This document shows positions 17,396 through 26,038 of a DNA stretch of 64,000 nt, in pieces. The stretch lies in NCBI RefSeq assembly GCF_004360225.1, contig NZ_SNUA01000002.1, positions 1 through 64,000 on the forward strand, written 5' to 3'. Source of the DNA: Alcanivorax sp. 24 (GTDB lineage Bacteria > Pseudomonadota > Gammaproteobacteria > Pseudomonadales > Alcanivoracaceae). Position numbers and translations under genes: made by a program. Positions within the stretch are counted from its first letter, which is position 1. Every line of letters begins with the position of its first letter. The notes under the pieces are model-generated. The model ran no database searches. It worked only from the letters and a program-made list of their open reading frames with translations, and had not been told where the DNA came from.

Positions 17396-17853
17396 CAAAA
17401 AAGCACCATCCCCAGGCTTTCCGCCACGCAGGCCGGTTTGTCGCTGCCTTCCAGTTCGATGGTGACTTCGTTGCAGAGCAGGTAGCGGCCTTCGCCTTTC
17501 TGAGTGACGGATTTCATCACGAAGCGGGCGCGGACGCGGGCGCCGGCGGGGACCGGGGCGAGGAAGCGGCAGCCGTTGAGGCCGTAATTGATGCCGGCCT
17601 TGACGCCTTCGATGGCGTAGATCTGATCCTTGAACATGGGGATCAAGGACAGCGTCAGGTAACCGTGAGCTATGGGGCCGCCCATGGGGGATTCCTTGTT
17701 GGCCCGTTCCACGTCCACGTGGATCCACTGATGGTCACCGGTGGCTTCGGCGAACTGGTTGATGCGCTCCTGGCTGATGGTTTCCCACTCGGAAACGCCG
17801 AGTTCCTTGCCTTCCCAAGTTTGCAGTTCTTCGGGACTTTTAATTGTCAGCAT
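17395..17853 (-). CDS. MaoC-like (R)-hydratase/dehydratase family protein
   Basis: The 152-residue cytoplasmic hot-dog-fold protein is like the single-domain enoyl-CoA hydratases. The MaoC signature is visible: FAEATGDHQWIHVD, with the Asp/His active-site pair, followed by GGPIAHGYLTLSLIP. It probably acts on an acyl-CoA; the substrate cannot be told. The ATG at 17853 has GGGAGA upstream; in-frame codons before it run into non-coding-looking sequence. Its TGA stop overlaps the inverted-repeat element, so the last codons may have been reshaped by that element. Confidence 0.85.
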   Translation of the reverse strand: MLTIKSPEELQTWEGKELGVSEWETISQERINQFAEATGDHQWIHVDVERANKESPMGGPIAHGYLTLSLIPMFKDQIYAIEGVKAGINYGLNGCRFLAPVPAGARVRARFVMKSVTQKGEGRYLLCNEVTIELEGSDKPACVAESLGMVLF

Positions 17854-18040
17854 GATGTCTCCCAAGACAATAACGAAAAACGTATTCGTAGTGAAAGAAA
17901 GCGGCCACCGCTTCCGCGAGGAAGAGAGGGGCGGCCACGTTCCATGGTAATCCATTAACCGGCTTAAAGTATTGTCGGTGTGCTGATCCATAGTCAGGCG
18001 GATTGGAATGGGATCTGGCGGGAATATGTAATCTTTGTAT

Positions 18041-18059
18041 AATGCGAATCATTCCTATT
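18041..18059 (+). promoter_or_regulatory. Fur-box-like operator upstream of the siderophore receptor
   Basis: AATGCGAATCATTCCTATT matches the AATnATnATT pattern of the Fur consensus at most positions and lies about 30 bases before the receptor start. A nearly identical 19-mer stands before exbB. Confidence 0.6.
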
Positions 18060-18088
18060 ATCTTGCCAGTTATCCGCCAGGAGATTTT

Positions 18089-20344
18089 ATGGCTAGCCGA
18101 TCCGGTAACACACAACAACGATGGGGCTGGGGCACCCGCCACCCAATGACTTGGGCGGTGGCCGCCGCCATGCTCACTGGCCATGCCTGGGCTCAGGACG
18201 GCTCCTCCACCCGACAACTGGATACGGTGGAGGTTGGGGCGCGGGCTGACGGCGCCTTGGGGCAAGAGGACTTTGGTTATGTGGGGCAACGCAGTCTCAC
18301 CGCGACTAAAATCAATACCCCGGTGAGCGAGACTCCGCGTGCCATCTCTATCGTCACGCGTGAGCAAATGGAAGACCGTGCCTCGATCAGCATCGCCGAC
18401 GCTTTGCAATACACGCCCAGCATTCAGGCGAACTATTTCGGTGAAGATAACAAGCAGGACTGGTTTGTTATTCGCGGGTTTGATCAGGCCAACAACGGTT
18501 TGTACCGCGATGGCACCCGGGTCTATTCGTATGGCTTCTACAGCTGGCAGATTGATCCCTTTGGCCTGGAACGGGTGGAAATTCTGCGTGGCGCGCCGTC
18601 CGCCTTGTACGGACAGAACCCTCCTGGCGGTGCCGTCAATACCGTCAGCAAGCGTCCGCGTTCCTACTCTAGTGGCTACGTGGGTTTGGAGTACGGTAGC
18701 TACGACCGTAAGCAACTGTCCGTGGATGTCACCGGGCCGGTTGGAGACGGGCATGCCTACCGCCTGGTAGCGCTAAGGCGTGACAGTGAAACCCGGGTCG
18801 ACGACGTGGATGCTGAGCGCACGCTCATCGCGCCATCTTTCACCGCCGCACTGGGAGACAATACCGACCTGACGCTGTTGGCGTCCTATCAAAAAGACGA
18901 TTCCGATCCCTATCTCCAATTCTTGCCCACCAGCGGAGTGATCAGGCCGAATCCGAACGGTGAGATTGGCGATGATGTGGCCATCGGCAACCCTGACTAT
19001 GAAAAGTTTGAACGTGAACAATCCTCCATCGGCTACCAATTGGAGCATCGTTTCAGCGACAGTACCAAATTCCAGCAATATACCCGCTATCAACATATGA
19101 AGATGGATCTGCGGCAGATGTATTCGTTGGGTTATCTTCCAACTTCAGACAGCCAGGTGCTGCGCGGGCTTTCCGATGAAGAGGGGAAGGCCGATGGTTT
19201 CAATGTGGATAACCGCTTGATCCACAAATGGAGCTTCAACGATATCGACCACACGCTGTTGGTGGGACTGGATTACCAGAGTTTGTCCATCAATGGGAAA
19301 ACCTATGGTGACCCGGTCATGGGCTATTATGAATCGGCTCTGGGAGGCTACGTTCCGGCGACTCTCAATCCCTACAATCCCAGCTACCGAGGCGCCGGCT
19401 CACTGACACCAGTGACAAACTGTGATCCCGTGACCGGGTTGTGTGACCCCCTGACCGAAGCCGAGCGGCAAGAAAGAGACATCGATTTCTATCAGGCCGG
19501 TGCTTATCTGCAGGATCAGATGAAGTTCAATGATCGCTTCGTCTTCCTGTTCGGCGTCCGTTATGACCACGCCAAACAGGAGTACAAAAATAAAACGCTT
19601 TCCGCGCGGCAGAGTACACGGAATGAGGAGTGGACCACCAGTACCGGCCTGGCGTACCTGTTCGATCATGGAGTAACCGCCTACGCTAACTATTCCCGGT
19701 ATTTCCTGCCAGTGCGGATTGAAATCGCCAGGGAGGGCACTAACGAGGCCAAACCGGAATCCGGTGACAATGTCGAATTGGGCCTCAAGTATCAGCCGCG
19801 CGGTTTTGATGGTTATTTCAACATGGCGTTGTTCCAGGCCACCAAGGAAAATATGGCCACGGGCGCCGCGCAGACCTTGCAGCAAATTGGCGAGGTCGAG
19901 AACAAAGGGGTGGAACTGGAAGCGGTTGCCAATATCACGCCGAGTCTCAGCGTGATCGCCAACGCCACCTTCATGGATCCGGAAATCAAGGAGAACGCCA
20001 ATAAGGCCCAGGAGGGCAATCGCCCGGAGCAGGTGGCCAGGACGTTGGCTTCGGCCTGGGCCAAGTACAGTTTCCTGGAAGGGCCGATGAAAGGCCTCGC
20101 CGTGGGCACTGGCGTGCGTTACGTGGGAGAGACCTATGGCGATAACGATAATACCCGTGAGCATCGTGTGCCATCGTTCACGCTTTGGGATGCCACGGTG
20201 AGCTATCAGTGGCAGGACTGGAAATTCCAGGTGGCGGCCAAGAATCTGGCCGACAAGGAATACATCGCCACCTGCTCCAGCGCTTACTACTGCTGGTATG
20301 GTGATCGCCGTAATGTCATCGCGAGCGTGAGCTATGCCTGGTAG
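18089..20344 (+). CDS. TonB-dependent siderophore receptor
   Basis: The 751-residue outer-membrane protein is a full-length receptor of the ferrichrome/pyoverdine class. It has a signal peptide ending around HAWA, a plug domain (about 60-190, with ETPRAISIVT, FVIRGF and GAPSALYGQNPPGGAVN) and a 22-stranded barrel ending in an aromatic residue (VSYAW). It imports ferric siderophores with energy from TonB-ExbBD, whose operon lies 4 kb away. The ATG at 18089 has CAGGAGA upstream. The siderophore cannot be predicted; no biosynthesis genes are nearby. The Fur box suggests iron repression. Confidence 0.93.
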   Translation: MASRSGNTQQRWGWGTRHPMTWAVAAAMLTGHAWAQDGSSTRQLDTVEVGARADGALGQEDFGYVGQRSLTATKINTPVSETPRAISIVTREQMEDRASISIADALQYTPSIQANYFGEDNKQDWFVIRGFDQANNGLYRDGTRVYSYGFYSWQIDPFGLERVEILRGAPSALYGQNPPGGAVNTVSKRPRSYSSGYVGLEYGSYDRKQLSVDVTGPVGDGHAYRLVALRRDSETRVDDVDAERTLIAPSFTAALGDNTDLTLLASYQKDDSDPYLQFLPTSGVIRPNPNGEIGDDVAIGNPDYEKFEREQSSIGYQLEHRFSDSTKFQQYTRYQHMKMDLRQMYSLGYLPTSDSQVLRGLSDEEGKADGFNVDNRLIHKWSFNDIDHTLLVGLDYQSLSINGKTYGDPVMGYYESALGGYVPATLNPYNPSYRGAGSLTPVTNCDPVTGLCDPLTEAERQERDIDFYQAGAYLQDQMKFNDRFVFLFGVRYDHAKQEYKNKTLSARQSTRNEEWTTSTGLAYLFDHGVTAYANYSRYFLPVRIEIAREGTNEAKPESGDNVELGLKYQPRGFDGYFNMALFQATKENMATGAAQTLQQIGEVENKGVELEAVANITPSLSVIANATFMDPEIKENANKAQEGNRPEQVARTLASAWAKYSFLEGPMKGLAVGTGVRYVGETYGDNDNTREHRVPSFTLWDATVSYQWQDWKFQVAAKNLADKEYIATCSSAYYCWYGDRRNVIASVSYAW

Positions 20345-20466
20345 CAGCCGCCGGTGACCGGCCATCGCCCGTTGAGCAGGACCCCGGCTCTTCACCTGAC
20401 CGCCGGTTATCGCTATGGTGCGGGGGTTTGCCCCGCGATGGTCGGGGAGTCGGCGAGAGGAACTCG

Positions 20467-21828
20467 ATGCACATTCACATTCTGGGTATTTGCGGTACTT
20501 TCATGGGGTCGCTGGCGCAGCTGGCCCGGGCCCAGGGACACCGGGTCACCGGCGCCGATCAGAACGTCTACCCACCGATGAGCGACCAGTTAGCCGCCGC
20601 CGGTATCGACCTCACCGAGGGCTATGACCCTTCGCAACTGGAGCCGGCCCCGGATCTGGTGGTGATCGGCAATGCCTTGAGCCGTGGCAATCCTGCGGTG
20701 GAGGCGGTGCTGGATCGTGGTTTGCCGTACACCTCCGGGGCGCAGATGCTGGCGGAAGTGGTGTTGCCCGGCCGCTGGGTACTGGCGGTGGCCGGCACCC
20801 ACGGCAAGACCACCACCAGCAGCATGCTGGCCTGGATTCTGGAACACGCGGGACTGAATCCCGGTTACCTGATTGGCGGCGTGCCGGCCAACTTTGGTGT
20901 TTCCGCCCGTCTGGGCGAGAGCCCGTTCTTCGTGGTCGAGGCGGACGAGTACGACACCGCGTTTTTCGACAAGCGCAGCAAGTTCGTTCATTACCGGCCG
21001 CGCACCGCCATTCTCAATAATCTGGAGTTCGACCACGCCGATATCTTCGCTGATCTGGGCGCGATCCAGACCCAGTTCCACCATCTGATCCGCACCATTC
21101 CGTCTCAGGGCAGGATTATTCTGCCGCAAGGAGAGCCCGCTCTGGAGGAGACTCTGGAAAAAGGGTGCTGGAGCGAACTGGAGCGCTTCGGCGAGGGCGC
21201 CGATCCCGGCTATCGTCTATTGGCGGAGGACGGCTCCGCCTTCGAGGTGCTGGAAAAGGGTGAGACGGTGGGCCGGGTGAACTGGTCGCAAACTGGCCGC
21301 CACAGCGTCAACAACGGCATGGCGGCGCTGCTGGCGGCACGGCATGTGGGCGTGACCCTGGCCCAGGGAGCGGAAGCGTTGAGCGCGTTCCAGGGCGTGA
21401 AGCGCCGCATGGAACTGCGTGGCGAGATAGCGGGTGTGCACGTTTACGACGATTTCGCTCATCATCCCACGGCCATCGCCACCACCCTGGACGGGCTCCG
21501 CCGCAAGGTTGGTAGGCAGCGTATCGTGGCGATCATCGAACCGCGTTCCAATACCATGCGCCTGGGCCGCCATCGCGATACCCTGGCGCAAAGCACCGCC
21601 GCCGCCGACCAGGTGATCTGGTATCAGCCGCCGGGTCTGGATTGGTCCCTGGATGAGGTGGTGGCGCGGTCGCCGGTGCCGGCGCGGGTGGAGCAGGATC
21701 TTGAGGCGCTGGTGGCGGCGGTGGCCGCTGGTGAACGCGGCCCATGCCATCTGGTGGTGATGAGCAACGGTGGTTTTGGCGGCATCCACGGCAAGCTGCT
21801 GGAAGCCCTCGGCGCGGCACGGGCCTGA
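20467..21828 (+). CDS. mpl: UDP-MurNAc:L-Ala-gamma-D-Glu-meso-DAP ligase
   Basis: The 453-residue cytoplasmic Mur-ligase joins the recycled murein tripeptide to UDP-MurNAc, bypassing MurC/D/E. It begins MHIHILGICGTFMGSLA, with the Mpl-type GICGTFMG nucleotide loop, followed by the ATP loop VAGTHGKTTTSSM and VEADEYDTAFFDKRSKF, specific for Mpl over MurC. The DDFAHHPTAI motif lies in the last third. The length agrees with E. coli Mpl (457). The start at 20467 has GAGAGGA upstream. ubiX follows 15 bases after the stop. Confidence 0.95.
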   Translation: MHIHILGICGTFMGSLAQLARAQGHRVTGADQNVYPPMSDQLAAAGIDLTEGYDPSQLEPAPDLVVIGNALSRGNPAVEAVLDRGLPYTSGAQMLAEVVLPGRWVLAVAGTHGKTTTSSMLAWILEHAGLNPGYLIGGVPANFGVSARLGESPFFVVEADEYDTAFFDKRSKFVHYRPRTAILNNLEFDHADIFADLGAIQTQFHHLIRTIPSQGRIILPQGEPALEETLEKGCWSELERFGEGADPGYRLLAEDGSAFEVLEKGETVGRVNWSQTGRHSVNNGMAALLAARHVGVTLAQGAEALSAFQGVKRRMELRGEIAGVHVYDDFAHHPTAIATTLDGLRRKVGRQRIVAIIEPRSNTMRLGRHRDTLAQSTAAADQVIWYQPPGLDWSLDEVVARSPVPARVEQDLEALVAAVAAGERGPCHLVVMSNGGFGGIHGKLLEALGAARA

Positions 21829-21843
21829 ATGGGAGAGAGCGCG

Positions 21844-22455
21844 ATGCGACAACGGGTCACTCTGGCGTTCACCGGTGCTTCCGGAGCCCCATACGGGCTG
21901 CGCTTGCTGCAATGTCTGCTGGAAGCGGACTGCGAGGTATACGTCTTGCTGTCGAAGGCGGCGCGGGTGGTGATTGGTACCGAGACCGATCTCAAGCTGC
22001 CCGCGGGTACCGGCGCCGCCGAGACCGCGTTGCGGGACTGGAGCGGTACCGACAAGGGCCGTCTGGTGGTCTGTGGCCTGGAGCAGTGGACCGCGCCAGT
22101 GGCCTCCGGCAGTGGCGCGCCGGCGGCCATGGTGGTGTGTCCCTGTTCCACCGGCACGCTGTCGGCCATTGCCAATGGCGCCAGCGATAATTTGATCGAA
22201 CGGGCCGCTGACGTGGCCATCAAGGAACGCCGCCACCTGATCCTGGTGCCCCGGGAAGCGCCATTATCCGCTTTGCATTTGGAAAACATGCTGAAGCTGG
22301 CGCGGCTGGGGGTGACCATCCTGCCGGCGGCGCCGGGCTTCTACCATCGCCCGCAACGGGTGGAGGATCTGGTGGATTTCGTGGTGGCGCGCCTGCTGGA
22401 TCACTTGGGGGTGTCGCAGACACTGGTGGCGCGCTGGGGGGAGAAAGGGGAATAG
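21844..22455 (+). CDS. ubiX: Flavin prenyltransferase UbiX
   Basis: The 203-residue cytoplasmic enzyme makes prenylated FMN, the cofactor of the UbiD decarboxylase in ubiquinone synthesis. The N-terminal [17 protein letters not shown] loop, [26 protein letters not shown] and the LVPREAPL motif are family signatures. GGGAGAGA lies before ATG 21844; an ATG at 21829 directly abuts the mpl stop and has no own ribosome site. Co-transcription with mpl is likely and is also seen in related gammaproteobacteria. Confidence 0.95.
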   Translation: MRQRVTLAFTGASGAPYGLRLLQCLLEADCEVYVLLSKAARVVIGTETDLKLPAGTGAAETALRDWSGTDKGRLVVCGLEQWTAPVASGSGAPAAMVVCPCSTGTLSAIANGASDNLIERAADVAIKERRHLILVPREAPLSALHLENMLKLARLGVTILPAAPGFYHRPQRVEDLVDFVVARLLDHLGVSQTLVARWGEKGE

Positions 22456-22490
22456 GGCGGTGGAGCCTTGGGGACCTGAAGTCGCGCAGT

Positions 22491-22560
22491 ATTCGCTGTC
22501 AAGCCAGCTTCCCACAGCGGCTTCGTGGCCCCTCCGTGGGAAGCTGGCTTGCCAGCGAAT
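22491..22560. repeat. REP-like paired palindrome, copy 3
   Basis: Arm ATTCGCTGTCAAGCCAGCTT...CCCACAGCGG and inverted arm CCGTGGGAAGCTGGCTTGCC...AGCGAAT form a long imperfect cruciform between the convergent ubiX and tonB genes. The element sits where both transcripts must end. Confidence 0.8.
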
Positions 22561-22617
22561 CGAGCGTGCATGCACACGGTCCGTTCCACAATGTTGGACA
22601 GCAGTGGTCCCCCGCCC

Positions 22618-23442
22618 TTACAGCGTATAGTTGATCGGAATCCGCACCGCCACCGGATCACTGCCCAACTGTGCCGGAGGCGGCGGGAAGCGTAGCCGGC
22701 GCACCAGTTCCAGAGACTGCTGATCGAGAATCCGGCTGTTGGAACTGCCAACCAGCTCCACATTTTCCGCGCGGCCCTGAGCGTTGACCCGGAAGCTGAC
22801 CTCCACCTCACCCTGCTGTCGGCGCATGCGTGCCCGGGCCGGGTAGACCTTGTTGTACTCGATGGTATCGCGCACCTTGCCGAGATAACGGTTCAGCGCG
22901 TTGTCATTGTCGCCGCTGCTGTGTACGCCCTTGCCGATTTCCCCGGCGATGCCTTTCTGGCCCTTGGGTTGGGGCGCGCCGCCCGCCACCTGTTCAGTGG
23001 GCTCAGCGTCCGGTTCCGCTTCGGGGGAACCGGCGGGTTCGGCCCGTGGTTCAGTGGCGGGTTCCGGCTCGGGTTTTGGCTCCGGTTTGGGGGCGGGCTT
23101 CGGCTCGGGTTTGGGTTCGGGCTTGGGCTCCGGCTTGGGGTCGGGTTTAGGCTCCGGCTTGGGCTCCGGCTTGGGCTTTGGTTTAGGCTTCGGTTTGGGT
23201 TCGGGTTTGGGCTCAGGTTTTGGTTCGGGCTTCGGCTGCGGTTTGGGGGCCGCCTGAGCCACCTGCGGTGCCGGTGCCGGCGGCGCAGGGTTGGGCGCCA
23301 GCGACAATGTCATGGCCTGCTGGCCGCCCTGAATGCCCACGCGACCGCCGGCCAGGGTAAGTGAATTCACCGTCACCAGCAGGCTGCCGTGAACCAGGAT
23401 CGCGAGGGCCCAACTAATGATCAGTCGTATACTTCGCCTCAC
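22618..23442 (-). CDS. tonB: TonB energy-transducing protein
   Basis: The 274-residue protein spans periplasm from an N-terminal anchor (about 8-26, [17 protein letters not shown]). A Pro/Lys/Glu-rich rod (about 66-129, KPEP repeats) follows, then an acidic linker and a C-terminal TonB domain (about 190-274) with [20 protein letters not shown] and [20 protein letters not shown]. It passes the proton-motive energy of ExbB/ExbD to outer-membrane receptors such as the one at 18 kb. The start overlaps exbD2 by four bases. The unusually long KPEP rod is longer than in E. coli TonB. Confidence 0.93.
   Translation of the reverse strand: MRRSIRLIISWALAILVHGSLLVTVNSLTLAGGRVGIQGGQQAMTLSLAPNPAPPAPAPQVAQAAPKPQPKPEPKPEPKPEPKPKPKPKPKPEPKPEPKPDPKPEPKPEPKPEPKPAPKPEPKPEPEPATEPRAEPAGSPEAEPDAEPTEQVAGGAPQPKGQKGIAGEIGKGVHSSGDNDNALNRYLGKVRDTIEYNKVYPARARMRRQQGEVEVSFRVNAQGRAENVELVGSSNSRILDQQSLELVRRLRFPPPPAQLGSDPVAVRIPINYTL
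23056..23247 (-). repeat. Tandem coding repeat for the KPEP rod of TonB
   Basis: About 64 codons are almost entirely alternating proline and Lys/Glu, built from 6- to 12-base units (GGCTTGGGCTCC-like on the + strand). Slippage could change the rod length between strains. The frame stays open throughout. Confidence 0.85.
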
Positions 23443-23939
23443 GGAGTGTTCTCGCTCTGGGTTACCAAACGAACTTCTTCCACACCCAGGTCCCGCAGTT
23501 TGCCCAGGTTTTCACGCAATACGCTGAGTGGCACACCGGCATCGGCGAGCAGCCGCACCAGCGGTAACGTGGTCCCTTGTCCATCCTCATCGGCGGCGGA
23601 TGCCGCCGGGCTTTCTTCGGAGTCGCTTTGGGCCGCTTTATCGGCCGCTTCCTTTTCCCGTTTTGCCTGGTGTTCCGCGATCAGCGTGGCGAGACTCGTC
23701 TCGGCCACCGGCTCACCGTCATGGAACAACACGCCCTGTTTGTCCAGGATCAACATCAACTGGCCGGGGTCTTCCTCGGTGGCGGCCTCGGCGCTGTTCG
23801 GCGCGGTCACATCCACGGTGGGACGCGGTGCCAGCTGGCCAGCCACCATGAAGAAGATCAGCAGCAGAAACACCACGTTGATCAGCGGCAGGACCGGTTC
23901 CAGCGGCGGCCGGCGCGGGCTGTTGTCTTCCAGGTTCAT
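23439..23939 (-). CDS. exbD: ExbD/TolR-family protein, second copy
   Basis: The 166-residue inner-membrane protein has one N-terminal helix (about 18-36) following the family motif [22 protein letters not shown]. The usual functional Asp of ExbD (ID) is Asn here (LPLINVVF), which may abolish proton handling. The periplasmic domain carries an Ala/Glu/Ser-rich insertion (about 95-125). The gene overlaps exbD1 and tonB by four bases on each side. It may work as a partner subunit with exbD1 in a heteromeric complex. Confidence 0.85.
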   Translation of the reverse strand: MNLEDNSPRRPPLEPVLPLINVVFLLLIFFMVAGQLAPRPTVDVTAPNSAEAATEEDPGQLMLILDKQGVLFHDGEPVAETSLATLIAEHQAKREKEAADKAAQSDSEESPAASAADEDGQGTTLPLVRLLADAGVPLSVLRENLGKLRDLGVEEVRLVTQSENTP

Positions 23940-24319
23940 GGCAGCAGCTCCAGCTGCACTTCCTTGAGGCCGGCGGCCCGGGCCACGTCAACGGCGGCAA
24001 GGGCGGCCTGCAAAGGCGCATCCGGGTCGCCGGTGATCAGGACGGCTTCATCATGACCGGCCAGGCGTTCCTTCAGTTGTTCGAGGGACAAGGCCTCGCC
24101 GTTCCAGTCCACTTTGCCTTCCGCGTTGACGTGCAACTCCAGCCAGGTTTTGTCGTCCTGCCGTTCCACGGCTTCGCTGGGCACCACGCTCACCGGCAAG
24201 TCCTTCCAGGCCCCGAAGCGGGTGGCCAGCATGAAGAACACCAGCAGAATAAAAACCACATCGATGAGTGGTGTGAGACTGATAGCCGGCGAACGGTGAC
24301 GTTCGGGCTCAAGATACAT
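23936..24319 (-). CDS. exbD: ExbD proton-channel subunit, first copy
   Basis: The 127-residue inner-membrane protein has a single helix after [19 protein letters not shown], which includes the functional Asp in LIDVVF, and a periplasmic domain ending LELLP. It forms the energy motor with ExbB for TonB. ATG 24319 lies inside the end of exbB (11-base overlap), giving a start 20 residues shorter than the open frame, in line with family N-termini. The next ExbD-like gene overlaps its stop. Confidence 0.92.
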   Translation of the reverse strand: MYLEPERHRSPAISLTPLIDVVFILLVFFMLATRFGAWKDLPVSVVPSEAVERQDDKTWLELHVNAEGKVDWNGEALSLEQLKERLAGHDEAVLITGDPDAPLQAALAAVDVARAAGLKEVQLELLP

Positions 24320-24995
24320 GGGCGATGCGGGCCTCGCTGCTGGGAACGCTGTCCTGGGTCGGCGCGCTGTCCTGGTCAAGGCGGCGGCGCTGCACTTTCA
24401 ACTGGGACAGCCGGTCCTGCAGTTTTTCCCGGCACACCTCAATGTTGCGGTCCGCCCAGTGGAAGGCGGCCAGAGCCGGGATCGCCACGGTCAGACCGGC
24501 GGCGGTGGTCAGCAGCGCTTCCCAGATACCGCCGGAGAGAATCGCAGGATCCACCTGGGAGCCGGCCTGTTCCAGAGCCTGGAAGGCGCTGATCATGCCG
24601 AAGACGGTACCGAGCAGCCCCAGCAGCGGCGCCAAGGCGCTGATTACTTCGAGAATCCGCAGTCCGCCGCGCAGTTCGTCAAGGGACTCACGGGCACGAC
24701 GCAGGCTGTCTTCTTCCCAGCTCTGCTCGTCCATATCACGCTGATTCCAGGAGGTCAGCACCACCTGATCGATGGGCGTGCGGCCCGGCTTTTGCTGGGC
24801 CGGAACCTCTCCGCGCTCCAGGCTCGCCAGCAGCGCGTCCGCCTGACGGCTTGCCTTGGGGCGCACACGAGCGAACTGCAGTATCTTGGAAATCAGCGTG
24901 GCCAGGCCGATCACGGACATCAGACCAAGCACCCACATGGTGATACCACCGGAAACGAACCACTCGGGGAGGTGAAACTGCAGAGAAGAAGTCAT
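24309..24995 (-). CDS. exbB: ExbB/MotA-TolQ-family motor protein
   Basis: The 228-residue inner-membrane protein has three membrane helices (about 17-38, 115-140 and 155-185). The conserved MotA/TolQ/ExbB core is [21 protein letters not shown], followed by [19 protein letters not shown]. It heads the exbB-exbD-exbD-tonB operon. ATG 24995 has GGAG nine bases upstream; a longer frame adds 23 residues without membrane character. A Fur-like box at 25126-25144 lies about 130 bases upstream. Confidence 0.93.
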   Translation of the reverse strand: MTSSLQFHLPEWFVSGGITMWVLGLMSVIGLATLISKILQFARVRPKASRQADALLASLERGEVPAQQKPGRTPIDQVVLTSWNQRDMDEQSWEEDSLRRARESLDELRGGLRILEVISALAPLLGLLGTVFGMISAFQALEQAGSQVDPAILSGGIWEALLTTAAGLTVAIPALAAFHWADRNIEVCREKLQDRLSQLKVQRRRLDQDSAPTQDSVPSSEARIAHVS

Positions 24996-25125
24996 CGCCG
25001 AACTCCATCGTGGAAAAGGCGGATATCGCCGTCGGCCGGGGCGTACTAAAGCGGATGACGGCACCTGGGGCGCCGCGACGGGACGATATCTCAGTGTGCG
25101 GGCGAGTCTAGCATTTCGCGCAGTG

Positions 25126-25144
25126 AATGCAAGTCATTCCTATT
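25126..25144 (-). promoter_or_regulatory. Fur-box-like operator upstream of exbB
   Basis: AATGCAAGTCATTCCTATT differs from the site before the siderophore receptor (18041-18059) at only three positions. It lies about 130 bases before exbB, in the AT-richer part of the intergenic gap, so the operon is likely iron-repressed. Confidence 0.55.
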
Positions 25145-25206
25145 TACAGGAATGTGACGATGAATAGGCTGATTCAATGAGCGCGACGGATGCGGGAGGA
25201 GGCGGG

Positions 25207-25225
25207 AGGCGCCCGTTGGGCGCCT
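25207..25225 (-). terminator. Short hairpin after the NlpE-like gene
   Basis: An 8-bp stem AGGCGCCC / GGGCGCCT with loop GTT lies ten bases past the stop of the lipoprotein gene on the minus strand. There is no T-run, so termination strength is uncertain. Confidence 0.4.
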
Positions 25226-25235
25226 GTGCCTGAAG

Positions 25236-25667
25236 TTACCGTTTGATCAGGGTGTAGTTGAGTTCGGATTCGATGCGATCGCCGTTGATGTCCAGCATCT
25301 CCAGGGCGTTCAGCGCGGTTTCCAGATAGCGCAGCTGGCTTTCGACGTCCTCGGACTCGGGATTCAGCACCACGGTGCGATAAGCGGTACCGTCCATCTC
25401 CTTATTGCCGTAGGCCCACTGACCACGCTCGACTTCGGTGTGACCAACACGGGAGCTGTCCATGTACTCTTCGCGCAACTCGTATTGAGTCGGGCGGTCT
25501 TTCTCATCGCTGTACAGCGTCAGGGAAGTACGGATCCCGGAGCAGTCCGCGCAGGGCAACATGCCGCTGTACAAGGCCTTGTCCGCCTGGGGATTGGAGG
25601 GAGTGGAAGAACAGCCCGCCAGTGCCAGACCGGAGGCCAGACCGAAGGTAAGCAAAATCTTTTTCAT
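25236..25667 (-). CDS. NlpE-like outer-membrane lipoprotein
   Basis: The 143-residue protein has a lipoprotein signal (MKKILLTFGLASGLALAGC, lipobox LAGC, Cys19). The mature part has a YSGMLPCADCSGIRTSLTLY segment, the CADC redox-like motif of the NlpE N-terminal domain. NlpE proteins of E. coli sense surface contact or lipoprotein trafficking faults via Cpx; whether this short form, which lacks the C-terminal OB domain, signals similarly is open. ATG 25667 is chosen since it begins the signal peptide; nine upstream codons are not signal-like. It is monocistronic. Confidence 0.85.
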   Translation of the reverse strand: MKKILLTFGLASGLALAGCSSTPSNPQADKALYSGMLPCADCSGIRTSLTLYSDEKDRPTQYELREEYMDSSRVGHTEVERGQWAYGNKEMDGTAYRTVVLNPESEDVESQLRYLETALNALEMLDINGDRIESELNYTLIKR

Positions 25668-25726
25668 GCTTCTATCTCCATATAGACCAAGCAATGTCAG
25701 ATGCTAATCCATTGGAGTCGGTCGGT

Positions 25727-25740
25727 GTGAACGTGTTCAC
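25727..25740. promoter_or_regulatory. Short dyad GTGAAC-N2-GTTCAC upstream of the NlpE-like gene
   Basis: Six-base arms separated by two bases lie about 60 bases before the lipoprotein start, next to an AT-rich stretch (TTTTTAACAGTCTTTAA). The place and symmetry suit an operator, but no regulator is suggested by neighbours. Confidence 0.3.
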
Positions 25741-25790
25741 GTTTTTAACAGTCTTTAACCAGGGAGGAAAAGCACGGAGGGCGACGCCGC

Positions 25791-25880
25791 TTAATCGCGG
25801 CGGCGGGCATGAATTCTCTGGGCCACTTCGATGACCGCGATGGCCACCGCCAGGGCAATGAAAAAATACAGCAGAATCAT
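25791..25880 (-). CDS. Possible small single-helix membrane protein (29 aa)
   Basis: The frame reads MILLYFFIALAVAIAVIEVA and then a basic tail QRIHARRRD before TAA. That is one hydrophobic helix followed by a positively charged end, the usual build of bacterial small membrane proteins. GGGGA lies seven bases before the ATG. It occupies an otherwise empty gap of 371 bases between the NlpE-like and GST genes. Function is unknown, and it is short enough to be chance. Confidence 0.45.
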   Translation of the reverse strand: MILLYFFIALAVAIAVIEVAQRIHARRRD

Positions 25881-26038
25881 GGATCCCCACTTGATGGCTA
25901 TGGCCGGAGCACCCCCGGCCAGGATCCGGCCTGAGTAGGATATTGGGGTGTGCTCCAGGCTAAGCATAACGTCTTATGCCTGAATGGCCATAGCAAAGTG
26001 TGGGGAATGGGCACTGGAGCACATTCGGTCTGGCGGGA
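25881..26038. other. Gap with nested dyads upstream of the small ORF
   Basis: The arms GCTATGGCC (25897-25905) and GGCCATAGC (25986-25994) enclose GGAGCAC / GTGCTCC and GCATAA / TTATGC pairs. Together they could fold into a branched structure. I see no gene; it may be an RNA element or a terminator of the GST gene. Confidence 0.35.

Noticed and set aside
23056-23247. Regular short repeats considered as a CRISPR-like array
   Set aside because: The units are contiguous without spacers and encode the in-frame KPEP rod of TonB.
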